Assembly (NCBI RefSeq): GCF_000246985.2
Contig: NC_022084.1
Coordinates: forward strand, 1 to 64,000
Length of the DNA stretch: 64,000 bases
DNA from: Thermococcus litoralis DSM 5473
Lineage (GTDB): Archaea; Methanobacteriota_B; Thermococci; Thermococcales; Thermococcaceae
Reading direction: 5' to 3'
The notes under the pieces were generated by a model that saw only the letters and a list, made by a program, of their open reading frames with translations, did not search any database and was not told the DNA's origin. The translations under genes and the position numbers were made by a program. Shown here one piece after another: positions 41,573 through 49,818 of the stretch (positions are counted from its first letter, which is position 1; every line of letters starts with the position of its first letter).

Positions 41573-42307
41573 ATGGAGCTCATAAATACTAAGATTCCAC
41601 AGCTCGATGAAGCCTTGGGAGGAGGGATACTAGAGGACAGTATTGTCTTGATAACTTATGATACCTATTCACAGGGATGGACTCTTGCCTTCGAAATCCT
41701 AAGAAAAAGGATAGAAGAAGGAGACTTTGGGGTGATAATTAACTCCGTGCTTCCCCTTTCGATGCTGAACATGGAGCTTAGGAGAATTGGTTTTGACATC
41801 TTTAAAGAAGGCGAAAAGGGAAACCTCGGCATAATTGACGTTTTTGCATCGTTTTATGGAATAAACTACCAACAACCGTACGTCTATTATGAAAATATGG
41901 ATCGAGAAACTTATCTCCCAAAGTTTATGAGCCTTTACAGAAAAATGCTGAGCGAGAGAATAAAAGACAGGAGACCAATAGGGATACAGGTAACTGCGGA
42001 TGGATTTGCGTTTCTAATAGGGGAGGAAAGAGAACTCAGGAACCTCCAAAAGAATTTGGCAGCAAAAGAAAACGCTCTACTTCATGAGAAAAGGAAGAGA
42101 CCGATAAACATAACCCTCCTCAACAGGGACAGGGTCTCCCAAAGATACCTCTCATGGCTCTCCCTCTACAGCCAGTACCAGATCGACTTTAGCTCTCAAG
42201 AAGGAAGGCTTGAGGAGAAGATGTTCATAAGAAAATCCCCTTTGCCAAACTTTAAACCAACCACGCGCATATTTAAGTTGGAAAACGGAAAGATAAACAT
42301 TATCTAG
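41573..42307 (+). CDS. RecA/KaiC-superfamily-like protein with degenerate P-loop
   Basis: A 244-residue protein starting ELINTKIPQLDEALGGGILEDSIVLI, which is the KaiC/RecA-like opening, but the Walker A position reads TYDTYSQGWT and lacks the GKT/GKS motif, so nucleotide binding is doubtful. The remainder keeps the RecA-like order. Archaea encode several such inactive KaiC relatives; the role is unknown. ATG 41573 follows GGTGATT. Its end overlaps the next convergent gene by 8 bp. Confidence 0.75.
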   Translation: MELINTKIPQLDEALGGGILEDSIVLITYDTYSQGWTLAFEILRKRIEEGDFGVIINSVLPLSMLNMELRRIGFDIFKEGEKGNLGIIDVFASFYGINYQQPYVYYENMDRETYLPKFMSLYRKMLSERIKDRRPIGIQVTADGFAFLIGEERELRNLQKNLAAKENALLHEKRKRPINITLLNRDRVSQRYLSWLSLYSQYQIDFSSQEGRLEEKMFIRKSPLPNFKPTTRIFKLENGKINII

Positions 42308-42812
42308 CAAGCTCCAATGCAAGTCTGGCGGCTTCCTTTGCATCTTTTGTAAAGTGCACTTTCACGAGTTTTTTGTGGTCAAAGTAGCCATCCTGAGCGA
42401 GAAGCTCAAGTCTGTCGCTTGGATAACCTGTGTCCGTAACCACAACAAGGGGCTTCGAATAGTCATATGCCATCAATGCTTCCACCATAGTTCCGATTCC
42501 TCCTCCCAAGACCACCAAAACATCGGCTGAATTAATCATAATTGCACTTCTCTCCGCAAAGTCCATCCCGGTTTTTATTCTGATTGTATTGAACTCATTT
42601 CCTTCCTGCCTCTCCGGGAGAATTCCCACAACGACTCCTCCAAACTTCGCAAATTCCCTGCTCGCTATCTCCATAATGCCCCCTCTGCCTCCGGTAAGGA
42701 GAACTACTTTATCTTTGTGCTTAGCTAACTCCTCGATGAATTCTTTTGTCTTTTTGACTGCTTTTGGCAGAGGTTCATTATCACTCGAACCCGCTATGGC
42801 TATTTGGATCAT
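42300..42812 (-). CDS. LOG/TIGR00725-type Rossmann-fold protein
   Basis: A 170-residue protein with LLTGGRGGIMEIASREF near residue 40 and VVLGGGIGTMVEALMAYDYSKP near 100, the PGGxGTxxE-type signature of the family once called lysine decarboxylase-like. Related proteins hydrolyse nucleotide monophosphates or carry cytokinin-LOG activity; the archaeal function is unclear. It follows the site-2 protease gene with a 4-bp gap. Confidence 0.85.
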   Translation of the reverse strand: MIQIAIAGSSDNEPLPKAVKKTKEFIEELAKHKDKVVLLTGGRGGIMEIASREFAKFGGVVVGILPERQEGNEFNTIRIKTGMDFAERSAIMINSADVLVVLGGGIGTMVEALMAYDYSKPLVVVTDTGYPSDRLELLAQDGYFDHKKLVKVHFTKDAKEAARLALELAR

Positions 42813-42816
42813 TCTA

Positions 42817-43950
42817 TCACCCCAGAAGGCTTCTTAAAGCCGGGAAGAGGTTCACAGCGAGCAAAAACAATCCTATCCCTACAAATAGGTACGTTATGGA
42901 TTTGGCAACTTTGGAAGGAAGGAAGGCTTTCAAAACATCGTCAAGCATCTTTCCTCCATCAAGCGGAACTAAGGGGAAGAGATTCATCAATCCTATGCCA
43001 AGATTTAGCACGTAAATCCAGTAAAGTGAAAACGCCAGAGGGAGCACGATCCCGTTAAAGCCCACCTTTGAGGTTATGTGTTGCGCTGGGTAAACTCCGA
43101 GGTATCCTTTTTCCGGATTGTCTGGATGAGAGCCCAAGGGGATGTTAATGACTTCCTTTTTCCTTTTGCGTATTACCTCAACTTCTATCGTTTCTCCAGC
43201 CTTTGTTTTGTTCATTATGTTGAAGAATTCCTCCACTGTTGCTATCTGCTGGCCGTTTATCCCCACGATGATGTCTCCCTCTTGGAGGTAGCTTTTAGCA
43301 GGGCCCTCTGGAGCCAGTTTGGAAACCTCGACTCCAGCTGGCTGTATTATGGGATTTAAAGCATAGCTCAAAAGCAGAATAGCCAGAAGAGCCGTTACAA
43401 TATTCGCCATAGAGCCAGCAGCATAAACCCTTAGACGACTCAGCAGGGGAGCCTTTGTCAACTCCTCCTCATCCGGTTCAACAAACGCACCCGGAATCAC
43501 GAAGAAAAGCACAAGACCAACGGACTTTAAGGGCAAATTCTCAGCCCTAGCAACAAATCCGTGGCTTAATTCATGGACGAACATAACTACAATAAGCCCT
43601 ATCAGCCCATACCATAGGGGAATTGTAATGCCGGGTATAACAAGCTGAACACCTGGGGTGGCGGCTTTTGTGCGAATATTCTGCATGGCAAGATTAAAGA
43701 GGGTGTAGAAAACATAAACCATTCCGATAAAGCCGATTATTATACCAACGGTGGAATAACCTTTCCAGAACTTCCTATACTTCGTCCCAACTTTGTCTAT
43801 GAAGTTAACAAACCTTTTGGTTCTCCATATCGCAACGAAGAGGTCAACCTGCAGACCTTCTTCTTTCTCTTCTCCCCTCCTTCCAAATGCGAGATATAGA
43901 ACTCCCCAGAAGCCAAGTATCAAAGTTATTGCTGTAATTAAGCTCACCAT
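42817..43950 (-). CDS. Site-2 protease family membrane metalloprotease with PDZ domain
   Basis: A 377-residue membrane protein. VMFVHELSHGF is the HExxH zinc site, and LFPLVPLDGGKML carries the third ligand Asp in the LDG motif. A PDZ domain lies between them (APEGPAKSYLQEGDIIVGINGQ, about 215-300). It cleaves membrane substrates in regulated intramembrane proteolysis. About six membrane helices are visible. ATG 43950 follows GGTGG. Confidence 0.95.
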   Translation of the reverse strand: MVSLITAITLILGFWGVLYLAFGRRGEEKEEGLQVDLFVAIWRTKRFVNFIDKVGTKYRKFWKGYSTVGIIIGFIGMVYVFYTLFNLAMQNIRTKAATPGVQLVIPGITIPLWYGLIGLIVVMFVHELSHGFVARAENLPLKSVGLVLFFVIPGAFVEPDEEELTKAPLLSRLRVYAAGSMANIVTALLAILLLSYALNPIIQPAGVEVSKLAPEGPAKSYLQEGDIIVGINGQQIATVEEFFNIMNKTKAGETIEVEVIRKRKKEVINIPLGSHPDNPEKGYLGVYPAQHITSKVGFNGIVLPLAFSLYWIYVLNLGIGLMNLFPLVPLDGGKMLDDVLKAFLPSKVAKSITYLFVGIGLFLLAVNLFPALRSLLG

Positions 43951-44029
43951 TTTGTCCACCTAATTTCACTCCCAAGGGAAGTTTAAAAAGATAGTGCATA
44001 TCCTTAAAAACAAAAGCCCTCAAGAAAAG

Positions 44030-44092
44030 TATGCGATGATGAGTGATGGGCGAACCGAAAGATGAGGATGGAAAGGTGATCGCTGAGCATTA
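44030..44092 (+). ncRNA. Candidate box C/D sRNA
   Basis: Plus strand: ATGC stem, box C ATGATGA (44036-44042), 12-nt guide GTGATGGGCGAA, box D'-like CCGA (44055-44058), 3-nt spacer, box C'-like ATGAGGA (44062-44068), 14-nt guide, box D CTGA (44083-44086), GCAT stem. A TATA-like CTTAAAAA lies near 44002-44010. The D guide ends AGGTGATCG, complementary to the CGAUCACCU at the 16S rRNA 3' end as I remember it. The D' and C' boxes each deviate by one base and the D guide is long, so confidence is moderate. It overlaps the lplA-like stop codon. Confidence 0.55.
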
Positions 44093-44839
44093 TTTTTGGA
44101 AGTTCCACTTTTCGTTACCGTATCTTTCTTCTATAAGCTTCTCTGCAAGTTCAAGTTCATAATCTGTCAGTTCTCCTTCCTCAAGGGGGAACTCCTCAAA
44201 GAACTTCGACTTCAACAGCCCATAAACCTCATCTCTGCTGAGCCTTATCCCTTCCCTTTCAAGTGTTGTCACCCTCTCCCATATGCTCGAAACTCCCTTG
44301 TCCTGCAGTTTTTTCCGGGAAACTTTGAGTACTGAAGCGAGAACTTCAAGTCGAGTTGCATACATAAAGGTACCGTGCTGTAGGATAATTCCCTTTCTTC
44401 TCGTTTGTGCAGACCCACTGATTTTCTTGCCGTTAGCCACTATGTCGTTTAGCCCAGAAAAGCCACCGTTTATTCCCAATTCCTCAAGCGCTCTGACGAG
44501 AGGAGCCGCTAAAAACCTGTAGCTTCTTTCTATGTTCTTCAAGCTCTCGTGAAAATCCTCCCCTATGATCACGCTGTAGGTTATCTCGCCGTATTGGTCG
44601 TGAAAGACACTTCCTCCGCCGGTTATTCTTCTCACTACAGGGATGTTAAGCTCCCTGCACTTGTCAAGATTAACATCGTGTTCAACGCTCTGAAATCTAC
44701 CGATGGTAATGGAACTCGGCTTGAAAACGTAAAGCCTAACGGTATCTTCAACTTTTCCTTCAATTCTAGCCTGCATTATTGCCTCATCTATTGCCATCTG
44801 CACTTCAGGTCTTGCAACTATTAGGGGAATGAATCTCAT
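44090..44839 (-). CDS. lplA: Lipoate-protein ligase A family protein
   Basis: A 249-residue protein of the biotin/lipoate ligase fold. RRITGGGSVFHDQYGEITYSV is the ligand-binding loop, and NDIVANGKKISGSAQTRRKGIILQHGTFM contains the Lys that contacts lipoyl-AMP. It attaches lipoate or a related acyl group to carrier domains. Archaeal enzymes are often split in two; a separate C-terminal partner is not seen next to it. Confidence 0.92.
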   Translation of the reverse strand: MRFIPLIVARPEVQMAIDEAIMQARIEGKVEDTVRLYVFKPSSITIGRFQSVEHDVNLDKCRELNIPVVRRITGGGSVFHDQYGEITYSVIIGEDFHESLKNIERSYRFLAAPLVRALEELGINGGFSGLNDIVANGKKISGSAQTRRKGIILQHGTFMYATRLEVLASVLKVSRKKLQDKGVSSIWERVTTLEREGIRLSRDEVYGLLKSKFFEEFPLEEGELTDYELELAEKLIEERYGNEKWNFQK

Positions 44840-44912
44840 AACATCACCAAAGAGTGAAGAGAGCTAGAGCTTAAAAATGTGTGCCTAAAGAACAAAAATA
44901 GAGGGGAAGATT

Positions 44913-44971
44913 CCGGTCAGGGGCCGATTAGCTCATCACCCTTCAGCAACCTACCCTTCACATCATCCCAG
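44913..44971 (-). ncRNA. Candidate box C/D sRNA overlapping the signal peptidase 3' end
   Basis: Minus strand: stem CTGG, box C ATGATGT (44960-44966), 13-nt guide GAAGGGTAGGTTG, box D' CTGA (44943-44946), 3-nt spacer, box C' GTGATGA (44933-44939), 12-nt guide GCTAATCGGCCC, box D CTGA (44917-44920), stem CCGG. Order and spacing fit archaeal C/D sRNAs; box C has one mismatch. I could not place its targets. The same bases could instead encode an extended signal peptidase C-terminus (see findings). Confidence 0.55.
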
Positions 44972-45472
44972 TCCAAGCCTTTCTCTCACGATTAGTGGAG
45001 GATACCCAATTTTTGGAAAGACCAGCAGCGCCTTTGCCTCAATAGCCTCTTGAGGGATGCAGGGAAGGACATCTCCCTCAGCTAGACCGATATAGTTTTT
45101 AAGATAAGGAAACTCCTTTATGTCAAGGGGGTAGAAATCGTGTATCCAATTGTTGTCACCTTGAATCACAAAGCACCTTTTTCCATTGTACTCAACTATA
45201 TCCCTAACCCTGTGAATTATTGGATACCTCGTGTAGGGTCTCTTGTAAACCACAACGTCCCCAACCTTTATCTCACTCGGAGGAACTCCCTTGAGAAGAA
45301 CAACGTCTCCCCGGTAAAATGTTGGTTCCATTGAGCCGCTTATTACAATAACCAGTGGCGAGTCTGTATGAAGGGCAATCTTTAAACCACTATGAAGAGC
45401 AAAAACAACCACAAGGCTGATGAGAAGAAATGCAACGTCCCCCTTCCATCCACTTAATAACTTTTCCTCCAT
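44963..45472 (-). CDS. Archaeal-type signal peptidase I
   Basis: A 169-residue membrane serine protease. SGSMEPTF (about 45-52) contains the catalytic Ser, YPIIHRVRDI the His of the archaeal Ser-His-Asp type, and VIQGDNNWIHD the conserved Gly-Asp-Asn box. One N-terminal membrane helix (VAFLLISLVVVFALHSGL) anchors it. It removes signal peptides from exported proteins. The C-terminus may be truncated by a frameshift. Its start overlaps the DUF531 gene by 19 bp. Confidence 0.93.
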   Translation of the reverse strand: MEEKLLSGWKGDVAFLLISLVVVFALHSGLKIALHTDSPLVIVISGSMEPTFYRGDVVLLKGVPPSEIKVGDVVVYKRPYTRYPIIHRVRDIVEYNGKRCFVIQGDNNWIHDFYPLDIKEFPYLKNYIGLAEGDVLPCIPQEAIEAKALLVFPKIGYPPLIVRERLGLG

Positions 45473-46002
45473 TTCAATTCCTCCATGATTGTTCTAATCT
45501 TCGTTGGTATTGAACCTATGGCAGTGCATGTTTCCAGACTTATTCTCTTTCCATCGGTGATATCTAAATGATAGTTAGCCAACTTAAAGATTTCCTTCGG
45601 AAGTCCATGCCTTCCAAGGCCAACAATTAGCATAAAGCTTTCCCCTTTAAGAGCCCTTTCTGCAAGCTGATGAGAAGATATTTCCTTGTTTTTATTGGGC
45701 TTCCGTGTAGTTGCCACAATATGCCCAAACTGGGGAGGGAAGCCGCCTTTTGGAAACTCAATGAGGTGAAACTTGTTTGTCCTTGCAAGCTCTATGAGGT
45801 ATTTTCCGCCCTCTCCAATTGTTGTATTTTGGGATATCTCTTCAGCTATTTCAGCCGGTTTCTTTTTTTCAAAGGGGAACCCTATGAGGGCAAGGTGGAA
45901 ATCGAAGGCATAACAGATGGGAGCCGCTCTAGCGATGGCTCTCAGATGCGCTTCGTGAAGCTTCTTGGGATCGTATGAATTGTAGAGGGCCAAGGTAAGC
46001 AT
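45454..46002 (-). CDS. DUF531 family protein, SPOUT methyltransferase-like
   Basis: A 182-residue protein beginning LTLALYNSYDPKKLHEAHLRA. LIVGLGRHGLPKEIFK and SLETCTAIGSIPTKIRTIME resemble the trefoil-knot AdoMet site of SPOUT RNA methyltransferases. This pattern fits archaeal DUF531, a predicted RNA methylase. It is coupled to the signal peptidase gene. Confidence 0.8.
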   Translation of the reverse strand: MLTLALYNSYDPKKLHEAHLRAIARAAPICYAFDFHLALIGFPFEKKKPAEIAEEISQNTTIGEGGKYLIELARTNKFHLIEFPKGGFPPQFGHIVATTRKPNKNKEISSHQLAERALKGESFMLIVGLGRHGLPKEIFKLANYHLDITDGKRISLETCTAIGSIPTKIRTIMEELKWRKSY

Positions 46003-46073
46003 CCTGAATCACCTGATATTAGGAAAGTGGGAATGTTTATTAAGTTGTTTCCCCAATATATTTTTTGATAACG

Positions 46074-47144
46074 ATGGTTGAGATTGGGGATATTGTGTTT
46101 TTGGTGAGGAACGGAAAATATGAAGAAGCATTGGAATTAGTTAACAATCTAGACAATAATCTAGATAAAGTGTTAGCTCTCAGTGCTATGGCTAAGGTAA
46201 TTTACCCACAAGACATGGAGATGGCTTATGGTTTTTTGGAGGATGCAGAATATTTTTCTGAAAAAATTAAAGACAAGGGAGAGAAAGCAAAAGCACTCGC
46301 GAATATTGCCTCTGCATATTACAAGATAGGAGATACAGAATACGCCCTGGAGCTGTTTGAAGACGCAGTAAAGGAAGCGGAAAAAATAAAGAAGCCTGAA
46401 GATAGGATATACCCCCTTGCAAATATTGCGTATTATATGGGCATTTCCGGACTTGTGGATCTCTCTTTGGATCTATTTGAAAGGGTTTTTGACATAGTGG
46501 TCAACCTAAGGGTAAACTATGTGAAGAAGACCGAGTACCTCATAGACTTAGGAAACATAATAGAAAGCGTTGGAGATGAGCTCCCCTCAGAAGAGGCTAT
46601 CAAATTCTACGAGAGAGCCCATGACTTATTTGAAAAGCTCCGCGTACCAGCAAAAGCTGCGACTGTTGAAAGGGAAATCGATCTAGCGAGAACCCTGGCC
46701 ACAGTTGGTTTGCCCGAAATAAGAAAAGCCGTCTCGGAAGGCAAGTATATCTACGCCACCAAATTAATTATACGCACATTTAACGACGAGAAGATGTTTA
46801 TTGGTCTTTTAGAGGTAGCACTATGGATGAAAAAGAACGAAACCCTTGGGTATGGCCAAATAGTTGAAACAGCCCTTAAATATCTCCAAGAACTCCAAAT
46901 GCCCAAGCACTATCTACAATACGTAATAAAGCTACTGATTGAACTCGAAAGATTTAAAGAAGCGTTAAAGCTTTCTATGAACATTGAAGACGTGGAGCTG
47001 CGCTCTGAGATTATGGCAGAAATAGCCGTGGGGATGCTAAAAAGTGGGGAAATTGAAGGTGCTTTCAAGATAGCTGAGCTGATACCTGATATTCATATCC
47101 GTGCCGCCACACTGGCGGAACTGAGAAAAATACTAAAATACTAA
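46074..47144 (+). CDS. TPR-like helical repeat protein
   Basis: About 356 residues of repeated helix pairs such as KALANIASAYYKIGDTEYALELFEDAVKEAEKI and RIYPLANIAYYMGISGLVDLSLDLFERV, typical of tetratricopeptide-type scaffolds. No enzymatic motif is visible. A TATA-like stretch near 46036-46044 lies about 30 bases before the ATG and no ribosome site is present, so the mRNA may be leaderless. Partners are unknown. Confidence 0.85.
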   Translation: MVEIGDIVFLVRNGKYEEALELVNNLDNNLDKVLALSAMAKVIYPQDMEMAYGFLEDAEYFSEKIKDKGEKAKALANIASAYYKIGDTEYALELFEDAVKEAEKIKKPEDRIYPLANIAYYMGISGLVDLSLDLFERVFDIVVNLRVNYVKKTEYLIDLGNIIESVGDELPSEEAIKFYERAHDLFEKLRVPAKAATVEREIDLARTLATVGLPEIRKAVSEGKYIYATKLIIRTFNDEKMFIGLLEVALWMKKNETLGYGQIVETALKYLQELQMPKHYLQYVIKLLIELERFKEALKLSMNIEDVELRSEIMAEIAVGMLKSGEIEGAFKIAELIPDIHIRAATLAELRKILKY

Positions 47145-47170
47145 AAGCAGATACCTTATGGGTGAAAATC

Positions 47171-48103
47171 GTGATATTCGATGCTCATTCTGATTTGCCA
47201 ACCTATATCTATGAGGAAAGAAAGAACGGCAACGCAGTCTTAGAGAGAAACTTTGAGAGGTTCTTTGGAGATACAATAAAGTCGAGGGTAATGGCTATTT
47301 GGACAAAACCAGAAAAAAGAGCCACGGCATTGAGGTATGCCTTGGAGGTATTGAACAACTTTCACAAAGACGTCATTGAGAGTCCAAGCTTTGAGCTTGT
47401 GACCAGCGTAAAAGACATGAGAAATACCATTAAGAATGGAAAAGTGGCACTCTGGCTTGGACTGGAGGGTGGAGAGCCGATAGAAGATAGCTTAGACCTG
47501 CTTGAAGTTTTCTACGCCTTAGGTTTAAGGGTTCTAACGTTGACGTGGAGTCTAAGAAACGCCATAGGGGACGGTGTTTTTGAGAGAACAAAAGGAGGCC
47601 TAACCAACTTCGGCATAGAAGTGCTTGGAAAAGCGGAAGAACTCGGCATAGTTGTGGATGTAAGCCATCTAAACGAGCAGGGCTTTTGGGACGTTATCAA
47701 CACAACAGCGTTTCCGGTGATAGCTTCCCACTCGAATGCTTACTCCCTTTGCCCAAATCCCAGAAACCTCAAAGACGATCAGATAAAAGCCCTAGCGGAG
47801 AGAGACGGTGTTATAGGTATCAATGCAATCCCGGGTTTTGTAGACAAAGAAAACCCAACGCTGGACAAAATGGTTGCCCACGTAGAGTACATAGTGGATT
47901 TAACCGGTTACAAACACGTTGGATTTGGTTTTGACTTCGTTTACTACCTCAAAGGATGGAGTGGAAAAAGCATCAAGGGATTTGAGAACGAAAGCAGAAT
48001 TCCAGAGCTTTTGAAGAGACTAAGCGAGAATTTTAGCAAGAAGGAAGTTGAAGCAATAGCATTTAAAAACTTTGAAAGGGTTTTTGAAAAAGTCGTTGGA
48101 TAA
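47171..48103 (+). CDS. Membrane-dipeptidase (M19) family metallopeptidase
   Basis: A 310-residue TIM-barrel metallohydrolase. DAHSDLP (HxD) opens the protein, LGLEGGEP supplies the bridging Glu, VDVSHLNEQGFW and VIASHSNAYSL supply the His ligands, and GFGFDF the final Asp. The family hydrolyses dipeptides. GTG 47171 has GGGTGA five bases upstream; a GTG at 47162 overlaps that site. Confidence 0.93.
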   Translation: MIFDAHSDLPTYIYEERKNGNAVLERNFERFFGDTIKSRVMAIWTKPEKRATALRYALEVLNNFHKDVIESPSFELVTSVKDMRNTIKNGKVALWLGLEGGEPIEDSLDLLEVFYALGLRVLTLTWSLRNAIGDGVFERTKGGLTNFGIEVLGKAEELGIVVDVSHLNEQGFWDVINTTAFPVIASHSNAYSLCPNPRNLKDDQIKALAERDGVIGINAIPGFVDKENPTLDKMVAHVEYIVDLTGYKHVGFGFDFVYYLKGWSGKSIKGFENESRIPELLKRLSENFSKKEVEAIAFKNFERVFEKVVG

Positions 48104-48150
48104 CCAAAATCTTTTAACTCCTTTGCATTTCTCTCTCTTGAGTGGGGGAC

Positions 48151-48990
48151 ATGGAAGAAATTTACTTCTTAACATTTAGAGAGGCCAGAATTATACTGCT
48201 TTCCCGGGGAGAGGTTAGGGTAAACCTTGATTTGAGGAAAACGAACAGATCGCATGTAGTCCTCGTTAGGGAAGATAAAGTCGTTTTTCCCGATGGAAGT
48301 GAAGTGAAAAAAGACATCCTGAAAAGGATAGCAAAGGACGAAAACACAGTTTACTTTTTGAGTAAGGGGCAATTATATAAAGCCGCAATCGCCGCTGAGG
48401 GCTTTTACAAGCTCGTTCCTACAATTCCTCCAACCATAGAAATAAACGGCATCAGAATGCACAGGACAAAGGACACCAATCCCTTAAAAGACACCCGGAG
48501 TAAAGTAGAAGCAGTAAATCCAAGAGAAGGGGAGTTTGTCCTAGACACCTGCATGGGGTTGGGATATACGGCAATAGAAAGCGCAAAAAGAGGGGCTTAT
48601 GTAATTACAATTGAAAAAGATCCGAACGTCATTGAACTTGCTCGACTCAACCCGTGGAGCAGGGAGGTTTTTACATCCCAAAACATTCAGCTTATCCAGG
48701 GAGATGCGTTTGAGGTGATAAAGAGGTTTAATGACAAAAGCTTTGATGTGATAATACATGATCCCCCAAGGTTTTCTCTTGCCGGACACCTTTATAGTGA
48801 AGAATTTTATGCTGAGCTGTTTAGGGTTTTAAAGCCAAAAGGAAGGCTATTTCACTACGTAGGAAATCCCGGCAAGAAATACAGGAAAAAAGATCTCCAG
48901 AGAGGTGTGATTGAGAGGTTGAGAAAGGTGGGGTTTAAGGGAGTTAAGAGAGTCGAAGAAGCCCTAGGAGTAGTTGCCTTAAAGCCATAA
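48151..48990 (+). CDS. Predicted archaeal SAM-dependent methyltransferase
   Basis: About 279 residues. GEFVLDTCMGLGYTAIESAKRG is the SAM-binding motif I, VITIEKDPN motif II, and IIHDPPRFSLAG a DPP(R/Y)-type catalytic loop. An N-terminal domain of about 130 residues precedes the Rossmann core. It resembles COG2521, predicted archaeal methyltransferases. The substrate, probably RNA, is not certain. ATG 48151 is used; the next gene begins 12 bp downstream. Confidence 0.85.
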   Translation: MEEIYFLTFREARIILLSRGEVRVNLDLRKTNRSHVVLVREDKVVFPDGSEVKKDILKRIAKDENTVYFLSKGQLYKAAIAAEGFYKLVPTIPPTIEINGIRMHRTKDTNPLKDTRSKVEAVNPREGEFVLDTCMGLGYTAIESAKRGAYVITIEKDPNVIELARLNPWSREVFTSQNIQLIQGDAFEVIKRFNDKSFDVIIHDPPRFSLAGHLYSEEFYAELFRVLKPKGRLFHYVGNPGKKYRKKDLQRGVIERLRKVGFKGVKRVEEALGVVALKP

Positions 48991-49002
48991 CCGGTGATTG
49001 CC

Positions 49003-49818
49003 GTGCTCTCTAAGGCCATAGAGGAACTGAAGGACTTTGCAAGTAGAGAAGGCTTCTATGAAAAGAAGATTCTGCTTATGTTTAGCGGAGGCAAGGACAG
49101 CAGTTTAGCCCTTTATCTCCTCAAAAACGCTGGCTTAAATATCTCTGCAATAACTTTCATTCATAGATGGAGCTGGAGAGAGCCCCTTCCACACATGCTT
49201 AAATTTACAGCCTCTCTTGGAGTAGAGCATTACCTAGTTGACATAACCGAAAGCCTTCTGAGGAACTCTCTCGGAAAAAAGGGCCCCATATGCATTCACT
49301 GTAAGAAGGTCATGCTTAAAAACACCTACTGGTTTGCAAGGATTAATGGGTTTGACATCATCGCTAAAGGAGACAACGCAAACGACAAAATAAAAGGCGC
49401 TTTGCTGGATCAATGGGGAGGAGACCACAGACTAAGCACCATTCCGAGGATTGGGATTCCAATTTTGAGACCCCTAATAAACTATACGGCTGAAGAAGTT
49501 GAAGCCCTTGCAAAAGAGGCAGATATAAGAGTTTTTAGGATGTATGAGTACGGAAGGAGGAGGCAGTGGAGGGAAGGATGCCCTCTGCAGTATATTGACA
49601 AGGAGCAGGTAATAAAGGAGGAGTACTTCGATTTGGCATATAAGGCGAACTATGAAATAAGCAAAATTGCAAGAAAGCATAAGGTAAGGATGAGTGTCCT
49701 TGTGCCGTCTTTTAGAATAATGTGCCACGGATGTAATGAAAAAGCGCTTAAAGAAGCTAAAACTGCCCTCGAAGGCATTAAAAGGAGGTCTGCCAATGCT
49801 TCCTCTGGGAAAAATTAG
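49003..49818 (+). CDS. PP-loop ATP pyrophosphatase, TtuA/TilS-like
   Basis: A 271-residue protein with LLMFSGGKDSSLALYLL, the N-type ATP pyrophosphatase loop, and CIHCKK and MCHGCNEK Cys pairs that could bind zinc or an Fe-S cluster. Related enzymes thiolate or otherwise modify tRNA; the exact substrate is unclear. GTG 49003, preceded by GGTGAT, is favoured over GTG 48994. The 3' end overlaps the AIR-synthase-like gene by 23 bp. Confidence 0.85.
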   Translation: MLSKAIEELKDFASREGFYEKKILLMFSGGKDSSLALYLLKNAGLNISAITFIHRWSWREPLPHMLKFTASLGVEHYLVDITESLLRNSLGKKGPICIHCKKVMLKNTYWFARINGFDIIAKGDNANDKIKGALLDQWGGDHRLSTIPRIGIPILRPLINYTAEEVEALAKEADIRVFRMYEYGRRRQWREGCPLQYIDKEQVIKEEYFDLAYKANYEISKIARKHKVRMSVLVPSFRIMCHGCNEKALKEAKTALEGIKRRSANASSGKN

